Of a stretch of DNA of 64,000 nt, positions 8,842 through 18,097 are shown piece after piece. The notes under the pieces were generated by a model. That model had not been told where the DNA came from. It saw nothing but the letters and a program-made list of their open reading frames with translations, and ran no database searches. Where the stretch lies: NCBI RefSeq assembly GCF_000519205.1, contig NZ_KI912598.1, positions 494,256-558,255 of the forward strand, read 5' to 3'. The first letter of the stretch is position 1. Each line of letters opens with the position of its first letter. This stretch comes from Amycolatopsis taiwanensis DSM 45107 (GTDB lineage: Bacteria; Actinomycetota; Actinomycetes; Mycobacteriales; Pseudonocardiaceae). Made by a program: the position numbers and the translations under genes.

Positions 8842-9207
8842 TCAGAAGCCGAAAATACCCGAGGACTGCGCGGCGGCCTGACAGGGGTTGGGGTAGGTGT
8901 GGGTGAACCGCACCGGCTCCCCAAGCCATCGGCCGGTGGCCGTCGCGAACACCGGTTGCCAGATTTCGGTGCACATCACGCTCTCGTGCGGCAGGCGGGT
9001 GAAGTCTCCGTCCACACTGGACAGCGTCCGGCAGGCGCGGTACGGGTCGGGGTGGCTGCCCTCGGGCGGGTCGCAGCGCAGGTCCACCCGGACCGCCGGC
9101 CCCGAGCCGTGGTCGACGGTCAGGGTGAGGTCGGTGCACGGCTGGACGGGGGTCGCCGGCAGGGCGAGCATGGCGGCGGCGACCGGAGCGAAGATCGAAA
9201 AAGTCAT
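8842..9207 (-). CDS. secreted subtilisin-inhibitor-like (SSI family) protein
   Basis: This 121-residue protein has an N-terminal signal peptide (hydrophobic run APVAAAMLALPA after MTFSIF) and the SSI fold signature: CDPPEG, C59, then MCTEIWQP with the reactive loop, and HTYPNPC near the C-terminus ending GIFGF. Cysteine pairs C45-C59 and C79-C109 correspond to the two disulfides of Streptomyces subtilisin inhibitor; C24 is extra. Aligning the CPMVYDP loop of SSI with CTEIWQP puts Glu81 at P1, unlike Met or Lys in well-known members. It is exported and probably inhibits an extracellular serine protease. It lies between the ureide operon and the ABC importer. The start at 9207 is chosen to place the signal peptide correctly. 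Confidence 0.85.
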   Translation of the reverse strand: MTFSIFAPVAAAMLALPATPVQPCTDLTLTVDHGSGPAVRVDLRCDPPEGSHPDPYRACRTLSSVDGDFTRLPHESVMCTEIWQPVFATATGRWLGEPVRFTHTYPNPCQAAAQSSGIFGF

Positions 9208-9279
9208 ATGCGGATAGTGACATCTCGTCACCGTATGCAAGCCCGCGCAACCAGGTGATTTCGCCCAGTCGTCGCCGAA

Positions 9280-10896
9280 TCAGGACCGGGTGAGTGAACG
9301 CCAGGTCTCGCGCCGGGTGCGCTGCCGGTCCGGGTCGGCGACCGGGGCGGCGGCGATCAGGCGCTGGGTGTAGGGCTGCGCCGGCGAGCCGAGGACGTCA
9401 CCGACCGGGCCTTCCTCCACGATCCGGCCCTCGTGCAGCACCGCGACGCGGTCGGCGACCCGCTCGACCACGGCGAGGTCATGGCTGATGAACAGGCACG
9501 CGAACCCGAACTCCTCCTGCAACCGCGCGAACTCCTCGAGCACCGCGGCCTGCACCGACACATCCAGCGCGCTGGTCGGCTCGTCCGCGATCAACAGCCG
9601 GGGCCGCAGCGCCAGGGCCCGCGCGATGCCGACCCGCTGCCGCTGCCCGCCGGACAGCTCGTGCGGGTAGCGGCCGGCCAGCGTGGGATCGAGGCGGACC
9701 GCTTTGAGCAGCTCCGCCACCCGCTCCCGGTGATCGCCGGCGACGCGGTGCAGGACCAGCGGTTCGGCGACGCTCGCCCCGACCGTGGCTCGCGGGTTCA
9801 GCGAGGACGCCGGGTTCTGGAACACCATGCCGAGCTGCCGGCGGGCCGCGCGCAGGCCCCGCCCGGACGCCACGTCGACCCCGCCGACGACCACCGAGCC
9901 GCTCGAGACCGGTACCAGTCCGGTGAGCGCGCCGGCGATGGTGGACTTGCCCGAGCCGGACTCACCGACCAGCCCGAGCACCTCGCCCGGCGCGATCCGC
10001 AGGCTCACCCCGTCGACCGCGCGGACGCCACCGCGGTAGCGGACCGTCAGGTCTTCCACCGAAACCAGCGGTTCCCCGGCGCGCGAACTCTTCTCCGTGG
10101 CCCCGGCACCCAGGGACGGCACCGAATCCAGCAGCTCGCGGGTGTAGGCGGCGCTCGGCTTCCGGAACAGTTCGCCCACCGTGTTCTGCTCGACGATCCG
10201 GCCCTCGCGCAGCACCACGACCCGGTCGGCGAGGTCGGCGACCACTCCCATGTCGTGCGTGACCAGCAGGATCGTCGTGCCCAGCCGCTGCCCGAGGGTG
10301 CGCAGCAGGTCCAGGATGCCCGCCTGCACGGTCACGTCCAGCGCGGTGGTCGGCTCGTCGGCGATCAGCAACGCCGGCTCGTTGGCCAGCGCCATGGCGA
10401 TCACCGCGCGTTGCACCTGCCCGCCGGAGAGCTGGTGCGGGAAGGCGCGGAACACCCGGCGCGGGTCGGGTAGTTCCACGGTCGCCAGCAGTTCGAGCGC
10501 CTTGTCCCGCGCCTGCCCCCGGGAGACCGGCGAGTGTGCGCGGATGGCGTCGACGAGCTGGGTGCCGATCCGGAACACCGGATTGAGCGCGCTCATCGGC
10601 TCCTGGAAGACCATGCCGATCTCGGCGCCGCGCACCGCGCGCAGTTCCGCACGCGACAGGCCGTACAGGTCGCGGCCGGACAGCGTGGCCGAGCCCGACA
10701 CGGTGGCCGAACCCGGGAGCAGGCCGAGCAACGACATCGCGGTGACCGTCTTGCCCGAGCCGGATTCGCCGACCACCGCGAGGACCTCGCCGGGATAGAC
10801 GTCGAAGCTGACACCATGGACAGCCTCGACGCCGCCGAAGGAGACCGAGACGTCGCGCAGGGACAGCAGCGGCTCGGCGGGGTTTTCGCTGTCCAC
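9280..10896 (-). CDS. oligopeptide-type ABC transporter, fused double ATPase (DppDF-like)
   Basis: This 538-residue cytoplasmic protein consists of two complete ABC domains. The first (about residues 10-250) has GESGSGKT, signature LSGGQVQRA and LLIADEPTTALD. The second (about 285-525) has GESGSGKS, LSGGQRQRV and LLIADEPTSALD. It powers import together with the two permeases and the binding protein encoded just upstream. The GTG start at 10896 is only two bases after the binding-protein stop, implying one transcript. The substrate could be a peptide or, given the neighbours, a ureide or amino-acid derivative. Confidence 0.9.
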   Translation of the reverse strand: MDSENPAEPLLSLRDVSVSFGGVEAVHGVSFDVYPGEVLAVVGESGSGKTVTAMSLLGLLPGSATVSGSATLSGRDLYGLSRAELRAVRGAEIGMVFQEPMSALNPVFRIGTQLVDAIRAHSPVSRGQARDKALELLATVELPDPRRVFRAFPHQLSGGQVQRAVIAMALANEPALLIADEPTTALDVTVQAGILDLLRTLGQRLGTTILLVTHDMGVVADLADRVVVLREGRIVEQNTVGELFRKPSAAYTRELLDSVPSLGAGATEKSSRAGEPLVSVEDLTVRYRGGVRAVDGVSLRIAPGEVLGLVGESGSGKSTIAGALTGLVPVSSGSVVVGGVDVASGRGLRAARRQLGMVFQNPASSLNPRATVGASVAEPLVLHRVAGDHRERVAELLKAVRLDPTLAGRYPHELSGGQRQRVGIARALALRPRLLIADEPTSALDVSVQAAVLEEFARLQEEFGFACLFISHDLAVVERVADRVAVLHEGRIVEEGPVGDVLGSPAQPYTQRLIAAAPVADPDRQRTRRETWRSLTRS

Positions 10897-10898
10897 CG

Positions 10899-12569
10899 CT
10901 ACTTGGCCAGCCCGACCTGGAGGTAGTTCGGGTAGGCCGGGAAGGCGCCCACCTCGAAGTTTCCGACCTTCGAACCGTGCAGGAACGAGTTGCGGGTGTA
11001 GATCAGCGGCACGATCGGCGAGTCCTGCATGATCCGCCGATCGGCCTGGGCCCACAGTTTCCCGGCCTCGACCGGGTCCACGATGCCCTGTGCCCGCGCG
11101 ATCAGGTCGTCCACTTCGGGCACCGAGTAGCGGGACAGGTTGTAGCCGCCGTTACCGATCTCCGAGGTGCCGAACAGCGGCTGGATGTTGGCGTTGGCGC
11201 TGGGGAAGTCGGGTTGCCACGAGCTCAGGGTCAGGTCGTAGTCGCCGTCGTTCCCGGTGACCACGGAGGTCCAGGTGTCGTCGTCGAGGGGGCGCAGGTT
11301 GGTGCGGATCCCCGCGCGCTGCAACGCGGCCTGGATCGCCTGCGCCTTGTCCGAGAGGCTGTTCGAGGTGGACACCGGGAAGTCCAGGTCCAGACCGTTC
11401 GGGTAGCCGGCGGCGGCGAGCATCTGCTTGGCCTTGTCCACGTCACCGGTCGGCGGTGCGGGGTACAGGTCGTACACCTCGCGACCGACGATGCCTTCGG
11501 TGATCAGCGTCGTGGCGATCGGGCCGGCGAGATCGGCGTTGCCGGCCGTGGCCACCTGGTAGGCGACCTTGTCCACCGCGTACTGGAAGGCCTGGCGCAC
11601 CTGGGGATTCGCCAGCGGGCCACGCCGGACGTTCAGCGACACGTACGCCAGCGCACCCGACTTCGACGTGACGAGACGGTTGCTGACCGCCGGGTTGCCC
11701 TGGATCTGTGCGAGCTGGGCCGGTGCGACGAAGGGGTTCGCGAAGGCGTTCCGGTCGTTGCCGGAGTCCGCGATCAGCCGCTGTGAGATGACGTCGTCGT
11801 CCAGCCCGAGCTGATAGACGACCTCGTCGGGGAGACCCGTGCGAGCGACGTCGGTGGCGGCGACCCAGTTCGGGTTGCGGGTGAAGTGGACCGCGACGCC
11901 CTTGTCGTAGGCGGAGACCTGGTACGGACCGGACGCGATCGGCTGGGTGTCGTAGTTGGCGTCGGTGCCCTTGCCGCGCGGCACCGGCGAGAACGCCGGC
12001 ATGCTCACGATCCACGGCCAGTCGCCATAGGGCCGGTTGAGGTGGAACACGATCGTCTTGTCGTCCGGGACTTCGATGGACGCGAGCTCGCCGCCTTCGA
12101 ACGGGCCACGGTAGTCCGGCCCGCCGTCGAGGAGCGTCTTGTGGTAGCCCAGCCCGCCCGAGAACGCCGCCGCGAACGACCGCTCGACCCCGTATTTGAT
12201 GGTGTCGGCGGTGATCGGCGTCCCGTCCGAGAGCTTCAGGCCGTCCTTGAGCGTGTAGGTCCAGGTCCGGCCATCCGCGCTGGGACGGCCGGTGTCCGTG
12301 GCCAGGTCCGGCACCACGGTCGCGGGCTGGTCGGGGGAGGTCTTCCACGCGGTCAGCCGGCGGTGGATGAAGCCGACCGTGGTGATCGCCAGGTTCTGGC
12401 TTTTGGCCGGGTCGAGGTGGATCGAGGAAGTGTCCGCGAGGACATACAGCGTCCCGCCCGAGGCCACCGCGGCCGCCGTGCCGCCGCCGCGCTCGTTGGC
12501 GTTGCAAGCGACAAGGAAGGTTCCGGCTCCGGCCGCTCCGACCACCTTGAAGAACGCTCTGCGATCCAT
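10899..12569 (-). CDS. ABC transporter substrate-binding lipoprotein (family 5, DppA-like)
   Basis: This 556-residue extracytoplasmic solute-binding protein starts with MDRRAFFKVVGAAGAG, which carries a twin-arginine-like motif, followed by a lipobox ending in FLVAC (Cys22), so it is likely an exported lipoprotein. The family-5 features DGLKLSDGTPITADTIKYG, NPQVRQAFQYAVDK and the C-terminal ADRRIMQDSPIVPLIY are all present. RBS AAGGAGA precedes the ATG. It lies between the DppB-like permease and the ATPase in one operon. Ligand specificity is not readable from sequence. Confidence 0.92.
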   Translation of the reverse strand: MDRRAFFKVVGAAGAGTFLVACNANERGGGTAAAVASGGTLYVLADTSSIHLDPAKSQNLAITTVGFIHRRLTAWKTSPDQPATVVPDLATDTGRPSADGRTWTYTLKDGLKLSDGTPITADTIKYGVERSFAAAFSGGLGYHKTLLDGGPDYRGPFEGGELASIEVPDDKTIVFHLNRPYGDWPWIVSMPAFSPVPRGKGTDANYDTQPIASGPYQVSAYDKGVAVHFTRNPNWVAATDVARTGLPDEVVYQLGLDDDVISQRLIADSGNDRNAFANPFVAPAQLAQIQGNPAVSNRLVTSKSGALAYVSLNVRRGPLANPQVRQAFQYAVDKVAYQVATAGNADLAGPIATTLITEGIVGREVYDLYPAPPTGDVDKAKQMLAAAGYPNGLDLDFPVSTSNSLSDKAQAIQAALQRAGIRTNLRPLDDDTWTSVVTGNDGDYDLTLSSWQPDFPSANANIQPLFGTSEIGNGGYNLSRYSVPEVDDLIARAQGIVDPVEAGKLWAQADRRIMQDSPIVPLIYTRNSFLHGSKVGNFEVGAFPAYPNYLQVGLAK

Positions 12570-12598
12570 ACTCTCTCCTTGTATTCCAGCCGCCGCAC

Positions 12599-13597
12599 TC
12601 AGTTCATGACCCTGGCGCGCGGATCGAGCACCCCGCCGATGAGATCGACGAGGAAGTTTGCGACAACCACGAAAAACGCGGCGAACACCGACAGGCCGAG
12701 CAACAGCGGCAGGTCCACCTGGTGCACCGCGTCGATCATCAGCCCGCCGAGGCCGGGCAACGCGAAGACCCGTTCGGTGATCACGGCGCCGCCGAGCAAC
12801 TGGCCGAGGTCGACCGCGAACACCGTGGCCACCGGCAGCAGCACGTTGCGCAGCGCGTACTTGCCGATCACGGTGCGCTCCGGCAGGCCGGCGGAGCGCG
12901 CGGTGCGGACGAAGTCCTCGCCGAGGGTTTCCAGCATCTGCCCGCGCGTGAGCCGCGCGTAGATCGCCGCGTTGATGAACGCCAGCACCAGCCACGGCAA
13001 CACCAGATGCCATGCCCAGTCCACCGGACTGTCGGCGAACGAAACGTATCCGCCGACGGGAACAACGTCCAAAGTGAACCCGAACACGAGGATGCCGAGC
13101 AGCCCGACCAAATAGGACGGCGCGGACACACCGGCCAGCGTTACGGTCATGGTGAACCGGTCGACGAACCGGCCGCGCTTCAGCGCCGAGGCCACCCCCG
13201 TGCCGACCCCGGCCAGCAGCCAGATCGCCGACGCGCCGAGCGCGAGGGACAGGGTGACCGGGAGCCGGTCGCCGATCAGCGACAGCACGGATTCGTTCTG
13301 CTGGAAGGAATAGCCGAAGCACGGTGCCGCGCAGGTGATGGTGGTGACGCCGGTGCCGAAGGTCCGCCCGGCGAAGATCCCGCCGAGAAAGTCGAAGTAC
13401 TGCACGATCCACGGCTTGTCGAAGCCCATGAACGCACGTGCGGTGGCCAGGTTCTGTGGCGTACACGGCCGGCCACAGGACATCTGCGCCGGGTCGGTGG
13501 GCAGCAGGTAGAACGCGGCGAAGGTGCAGAAGCTGATGACCAGCAGCACCACGAGCATTCCGGCGAATCGGTAAGCGTAGAACGCCAGCCTTTTCAT
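12599..13597 (-). CDS. ABC transporter permease, DppB-like
   Basis: This 332-residue membrane protein has an N-terminal signal-anchor helix (residues about 10-30), a large extracytoplasmic segment (about 35-95, containing two CxxxC-like cysteine pairs in SCGRPC and CAAPC) and five more helices. The EAA-type loop appears as DFVRTARSAGLPERTVIGKYALRN, which contacts the ATPase. It overlaps the upstream DppC-like gene by four bases (ATGA). Confidence 0.9.
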   Translation of the reverse strand: MKRLAFYAYRFAGMLVVLLVISFCTFAAFYLLPTDPAQMSCGRPCTPQNLATARAFMGFDKPWIVQYFDFLGGIFAGRTFGTGVTTITCAAPCFGYSFQQNESVLSLIGDRLPVTLSLALGASAIWLLAGVGTGVASALKRGRFVDRFTMTVTLAGVSAPSYLVGLLGILVFGFTLDVVPVGGYVSFADSPVDWAWHLVLPWLVLAFINAAIYARLTRGQMLETLGEDFVRTARSAGLPERTVIGKYALRNVLLPVATVFAVDLGQLLGGAVITERVFALPGLGGLMIDAVHQVDLPLLLGLSVFAAFFVVVANFLVDLIGGVLDPRARVMN

Positions 13598-14547
13598 TCG
13601 GCCCTGCCCGCCTTGCTCGTGCGGGGGTCGAGCGCGTCGCGCAGGCCGTCGCCCAGCACGTTGAAGGCCAGCGTCGCGAGGAACAGCGCCGCGCCGGGGA
13701 AGATCAGGAACATCGGGTCGGGCCGGACCCAGTTGATCGCGTCGCTGATCGACCGTCCCCAGCTCGGCGTGGGTGGCGGAATTCCGACGCCGAGGAAGGA
13801 AAGCGCTGCCTCCACCCCGATCTTCTCCGGGATGGTCACGGTGGAGATCACGATGATCGGCGCCCAGAGGTTGGGCAGCAGTTCCCGCCGGAACACCTGC
13901 CACGGCCCGGCACCGAACACTTTCGCCGCCCGGACGAAGTCTCGGTCGCGCAGGCTCAACGTCTGCGCGCGGACGACCCGGGCGACGCGCGGCCAGCCGA
14001 ACAGCGCGATCACCGAGACCAGCAGCACCGGCCGTGGGATGGCGGCCGGCGCGATCACGCCCAGCGCGATCATGAAGATCAGCGACGGGAAGCCGAGCAG
14101 CACGTCGGTCACCCGGCTGACCGCCGCGTCCCACCAGCCGCCGAGGTAGCCGGCGCTCGCGCCGAGCAGCACCCCGAGCAGGACGGACGCCGCGGTGGCC
14201 AGCACACCGATCAGGAACGAGGTGCGTGCGCCGTAGACCACGATGGCGAACAGGTCGCGGCCGGTGAGCGGTTCGACGCCGAACCAGTGCGATCCGCTGA
14301 TCCCGCCGAGCACTCCGGCACCGCGGCCGTTCGCCGGGTCGAGCAACTCGGTGTGGTAGGTGTACGGGTCCTGGCCTTCTATCGCGGCGAGCAGCGGGGC
14401 GGCGATGGCGGTCACCGCCAGCACCACGATCACGATCGCGCCGGCCACGGCCCAGGAATCACGGCGAAGCGAGCGCCACAAATCGCGCACGGCGCTTCCG
14501 GTCGCCGGCGGCGTGGGCGCGCCCGTCGGCAGCGGGGTGTCGGTCAC
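13594..14547 (-). CDS. ABC transporter permease, DppC-like
   Basis: This 317-residue membrane protein has about six transmembrane helices after a Pro/Thr-rich cytoplasmic N-terminus. The family motif GRDLFAIVVYGARTSFLIG and the coupling loop DFVRAAKVFGAGPWQVFRRELLPN identify the DppC/OppC partner of the neighbouring permease. It is the first gene of the importer operon (dppC-dppB-dppA-dppDF order). The 78-base gap upstream contains no other gene. Confidence 0.9.
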   Translation of the reverse strand: MTDTPLPTGAPTPPATGSAVRDLWRSLRRDSWAVAGAIVIVVLAVTAIAAPLLAAIEGQDPYTYHTELLDPANGRGAGVLGGISGSHWFGVEPLTGRDLFAIVVYGARTSFLIGVLATAASVLLGVLLGASAGYLGGWWDAAVSRVTDVLLGFPSLIFMIALGVIAPAAIPRPVLLVSVIALFGWPRVARVVRAQTLSLRDRDFVRAAKVFGAGPWQVFRRELLPNLWAPIIVISTVTIPEKIGVEAALSFLGVGIPPPTPSWGRSISDAINWVRPDPMFLIFPGAALFLATLAFNVLGDGLRDALDPRTSKAGRAE

Positions 14548-14625
14548 TGATCCTCCGGCGGTTTCCTTACCGGCGTGACCTTAAGCGACGTTGGCGGGGT
14601 TTTACCCCTACCAGAGTAGGAATTC

Positions 14626-15027
14626 TCACCAAGTGGACCTGTGATGCGTGAGATATTCGCCTGCCGGCTTCGGCGGGGCGCAGGCCAGCCAGCCGTCGAG
14701 GATGGCTTCCCGCAACGCCTTCGTGGTGACCTTCCTCAGCTGGACCAGAAACGCGGAGTAGCCGTCGAAGTGCGGGATCGTGAAGAACGCGCCGGGGTTG
14801 GCGGCCAGCACCGCCTCCTTCTCGCCGAGATCGGCCACGCGGATGGCGAGAATCGGCCCGTCCGGCGGGGTTTCGTCGCCGAACCGCTTGAGATCCGCCT
14901 TGCGGAACGGCCGTTCCCACGCGAACGCCTTGCCGGCGACCAACCAGGCCCGGTTGCCCCACCGCAGGGCTTCGCTGACTTCGGGGAGCCGCAACGCCAT
15001 CCGGGCTGCGGCGTCGACGGTCACCAT
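14626..15027 (-). CDS. MmcQ/YjbR-family protein
   Basis: This 133-residue protein belongs to the small MmcQ/YjbR (DUF419) family, which adopts a CyaY-like fold and is suspected to bind DNA or nucleotides. The features are the N-terminal RLPEVSEALRWGNRAWLVAGKAFAW, FFTIPHFDGYSAFLVQL and the C-terminal DGWLACAPPKPAGEY. Its start overlaps the end of the pucR-type gene by seven bases, so the two are probably co-transcribed. No catalytic motif is evident. Confidence 0.8.
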   Translation of the reverse strand: MVTVDAAARMALRLPEVSEALRWGNRAWLVAGKAFAWERPFRKADLKRFGDETPPDGPILAIRVADLGEKEAVLAANPGAFFTIPHFDGYSAFLVQLRKVTTKALREAILDGWLACAPPKPAGEYLTHHRSTW

Positions 15028-16652
15028 TGCCGCGCCTCTTCCGGCTCTGCGCGCGATCCGCCGAGATCGTGGGCGAGCAGGGCGACGTAGAGGGACAGCA
15101 TCGACTCCGGGTCTTCCAGTGGTACGCCGAGGATCTGCTCGATCCGGGCGAGTTGCTGGTAGAACGCCGTGCGGGAGGTGTGCGCGGCGGCCGCGGCGGC
15201 TGACTTGTTGCCGCCGTGCTCGCAATAGTGCCGCAACGCTTGCATCAACCGGGTTCCCGAGGCCGCGTCCCGGGACAGCAACGGGCCGAGTTCGCGGGCG
15301 GCGAAGGCGTGGAGGCGCTCGTCGTCGGCGAAGAGTTGCAGCAACCCGCGCAGCCGTACGTCCCGCAACCGGTGCACCGCCCGCCCGTTGGTCGTGTGCA
15401 AGGCCGCCGCCGCGACCTGTGCCGCCTCGGTCAGGGTGCGCTGCGCGTCCGCCGGGGTGTCCACGGTCGTGCCGGCGCCCAGCACGCATGGCGTCCGCGA
15501 CGACCGGACGCCGGCGGCGAGGCGATGCAGCACCGCGTCCACATTCGCTTGCGGGGAAAGGGAAAGCAGCGCCTGCACGCACAGCTCGTCGACGAATGCG
15601 ACGAGCGCGGACACCCGCGCGCGCCGGGTCGCCAGCGATGCGGCATCGGCCAGCACACGCAGCACCGGCCGCGCCGAGGCCGCGGGTTCCCGCGCGGCGG
15701 CGAGCTTCGGCACGATCGCGACGCCGACGAGCCGTCGCCCGGTCAGCGGCACGCCCAGGGCCGAGGCGCGCGAGAGCAGTTCCGCCGACGGGACCGGCGA
15801 AGCCAGCAATCCCGTCAGCACCGCCCGGTGCGCCTGCCGCTCCAGGCTGTCGGAATCCCGCGCCACGAGCCGGTGCACGGCCAGCGCGGACGCGGCCCGT
15901 TCGGCCACCACGATGTGCCGGTACGGCGGCGCCTCCTCGAACACCACCACCAGCCGGCCCCAGTCGTGCCCGCGCGCGCCCACGATCGTCACCAGCCAGC
16001 CGGATTCGGCGTGGTACCCGGTCCGCTCGCCGATCTGCACGCCGCGCGAGCGTGCCAGCCACCCGTCCAGCAACTCCGCCGGATCGCCACCCGCCGCGTC
16101 ATAGGCGAGCACTTCGTGGGAAAGCGTCTCCAGCACCGCCGGGTGCTCGGTCATCCGGACGACCTCGCGCAGCACCGTGGCGGGTTCCGCGCCCGAAACG
16201 GTCAGCTCCGTGAACGTCTGGTGGACCTGTTCGGCGGCCCGCAACTCCGCCACCTGCGCGTCCACGATCAGCCCGTTCACCGTCTCGGTCACGGCCACGT
16301 AGCGAGTCTCGCGGGACAGCGTCACCAGCGGGACCGAGTTGCGGTCGGCGGCCTCGACCAGCGCGCGCGGCAGCGCGTCGTTCCAGTGGCGGACCAGCTC
16401 CACGACCAGCCCGGCCACCCCGGCCGCGGCCAGCCCGTCGAAGTAGGAGCCGAGGGCCGCCGGGTCGTCGGGCAGCGCGACGCCCGTGGTCAGCACCAAC
16501 TCCCCGCCCTTGAGCAGATGCCCGATGTCGGCGACCTCGGCGACGTGCACCCAGCGGACCCGCGCGGCCAGCCCCGCGGCGCCACCCACCACGCGCGGGC
16601 GGCCCTGGCGGAGGACCGGCAGCGCGAGCACATCCGCGACCGTCGGATACAT
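15021..16652 (-). CDS. PucR-family transcriptional regulator
   Basis: This 543-residue regulator has the PucR N-terminal sensor domain (TVADVLALPVLRQGRPRVVGG onward, about residues 1-125), a middle GGDEF-like region and a C-terminal helix-turn-helix (NKSAAAAAAHTSRTAFYQQLARIEQILGV, about 480-508). Family members control purine or pyrimidine/ureide catabolism and amine utilisation. It is divergent from the class III aminotransferase and near the ureide operon, so it is the likely regulator of both. The ATG at 16652 is chosen over an upstream in-frame start because the PucR domain begins right after it. An inverted repeat in the divergent promoter region is a candidate operator. Confidence 0.9.
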   Translation of the reverse strand: MYPTVADVLALPVLRQGRPRVVGGAAGLAARVRWVHVAEVADIGHLLKGGELVLTTGVALPDDPAALGSYFDGLAAAGVAGLVVELVRHWNDALPRALVEAADRNSVPLVTLSRETRYVAVTETVNGLIVDAQVAELRAAEQVHQTFTELTVSGAEPATVLREVVRMTEHPAVLETLSHEVLAYDAAGGDPAELLDGWLARSRGVQIGERTGYHAESGWLVTIVGARGHDWGRLVVVFEEAPPYRHIVVAERAASALAVHRLVARDSDSLERQAHRAVLTGLLASPVPSAELLSRASALGVPLTGRRLVGVAIVPKLAAAREPAASARPVLRVLADAASLATRRARVSALVAFVDELCVQALLSLSPQANVDAVLHRLAAGVRSSRTPCVLGAGTTVDTPADAQRTLTEAAQVAAAALHTTNGRAVHRLRDVRLRGLLQLFADDERLHAFAARELGPLLSRDAASGTRLMQALRHYCEHGGNKSAAAAAAHTSRTAFYQQLARIEQILGVPLEDPESMLSLYVALLAHDLGGSRAEPEEARQW

Positions 16653-16660
16653 GGCCAGAC

Positions 16661-16688
16661 TGTACGGCCGCAGGCCCGAGTCCGTACA
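16661..16688. promoter_or_regulatory. inverted repeat, candidate PucR operator
   Basis: TGTACGG (16661-16667) and CCGTACA (16682-16688) form a perfect 7-bp inverted repeat separated by 14 bases. Centres of the arms are two helical turns apart. It lies 9 bases upstream of the pucR-type start and about 110 bases before the aminotransferase start. Confidence 0.45.
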
Positions 16689-16798
16689 CATTGCTCGTGG
16701 TGCCCGCACACCCGGCCTGCCAAGACTGGCTAGCAGGAGCGGCGCCGTGGCAAGCCGCGGCGATCAAGGTGACTGGCCCGACTCGCGGAGGAGCAGGC

Positions 16799-18097
16799 AT
16801 GGGCGAGGATCTGCTGCGCAGGCACCGGGCAGTGCTGCCGAGCTGGCTGGCGCTGTACTACGACGAACCGATCGAGATCGTAAGCGGGCGGGGCCGGCGG
16901 GTCACCGACTCGGCGGGGCGGACCTACCTCGACTTCTTCGCCGGGATCCTGACCAACGCCATCGGCTACGACATCGCCGAAATCTCCGACGCGGTCCGTG
17001 CCCAGGTGGACACCGGGGTGCTGCACACCTCGACGCTGTACCTGATCCGCAAGCAGGTCGAGCTGGCCGAGCGGATCGGACAGCTGTCCGGGATCGCCGG
17101 TGCGAAGGTGTTCTTCACCAACTCCGGCACCGAGGCCAACGAGACCGCGATCATGCTGGCCACCCAGTACCGTCGCAGCAACCAGATCCTGGCGCTGCGC
17201 AACTCCTACCACGGCCGCGCCTTCGCCACGATCGGCATCACCGGCAACCGCGGTTGGTCGGCCAGCTCGCTGTCCCCGGTGAAGGTCAGCTACGTCCACG
17301 GTGGCTACCGCTACCGCGACGCGTTCCGCGGATTGTCCGATCCGGACTACATCAGGGCCTGCGCCGACGACCTCCGCGAAGTGCTGCTGACGACCACCTC
17401 CGGCGACGTCGCCGCGCTCGTCGCCGAGCCGATCCAGGGCGTCGGCGGGTTCAACGTGCCGCCGGACGGGCTGTTCGCCGCGTTCAAGGAAGTCCTCGAC
17501 GAGTACGGCATTCTCTTGATCTCCGACGAGGTGCAGACCGGGTGGGGCCGCACCGGCGAGCACTTCTGGGGTATTGGCGCGCACGGCGTCACCCCGGACG
17601 CGATGACCTTCGCCAAGGGCCTCGGCAACGGGCTGGCCATCGGTGGCGTGGTCGCGCGCGCCGAGCTGATGGACTCGATCACCGCGAACTCGATCTCCAC
17701 TTTCGGCGGTAACCCGGTGGCCACCGCGGGCGCCAAGGCCACCCTGGACTACCTGCTCGACCACGATCTGCAGGGCAACGCCGCCAAGCTCGGCGACCGG
17801 CTGCTGACCGGGTTGCGCCAGTTGGGCGAGCGCTTGGACGTCATCGGTGACGTGCGCGGAAAGGGCTTGATGATCGGTGTCGAGCTGGTCGGGCCGGGCG
17901 GCGCGCCGAACCCGGCGGCCGCGACGGCGGCGCTGGAGGAGACTCGCGAGCGCGGGTTGCTGGTGGGCAAGGGCGGACTGCACAACAACGTGCTCCGCCT
18001 GGCCCCGCCGATGACCTTGACCGACGCCGAAGCGAGCGAGGCGCTGGACATCCTGGCCGCGTCACTCGACGCGGTGAACTCCCGGCACGCACGCTGA
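16799..18097 (+). CDS. class III aminotransferase, probable beta-alanine / omega-amino acid transaminase
   Basis: This 432-residue PLP enzyme has the class III signature LISDEVQTGWGRTGEHFW and the Schiff-base lysine K273 in MTFAKGLGNG. The cofactor-binding segment FFTNSGTEANETAI lies near residues 102-115. Relatives act on beta-alanine, beta-aminoisobutyrate or 4-aminobutyrate. Together with the dihydropyrimidinase and ureidopropionase it would complete reductive pyrimidine degradation by moving the amino group to a keto acid. The ATG at 16799 follows CGGAGGAG. It is divergent from the pucR-type gene. The exact amine donor is inference. Confidence 0.88.
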   Translation: MGEDLLRRHRAVLPSWLALYYDEPIEIVSGRGRRVTDSAGRTYLDFFAGILTNAIGYDIAEISDAVRAQVDTGVLHTSTLYLIRKQVELAERIGQLSGIAGAKVFFTNSGTEANETAIMLATQYRRSNQILALRNSYHGRAFATIGITGNRGWSASSLSPVKVSYVHGGYRYRDAFRGLSDPDYIRACADDLREVLLTTTSGDVAALVAEPIQGVGGFNVPPDGLFAAFKEVLDEYGILLISDEVQTGWGRTGEHFWGIGAHGVTPDAMTFAKGLGNGLAIGGVVARAELMDSITANSISTFGGNPVATAGAKATLDYLLDHDLQGNAAKLGDRLLTGLRQLGERLDVIGDVRGKGLMIGVELVGPGGAPNPAAATAALEETRERGLLVGKGGLHNNVLRLAPPMTLTDAEASEALDILAASLDAVNSRHAR

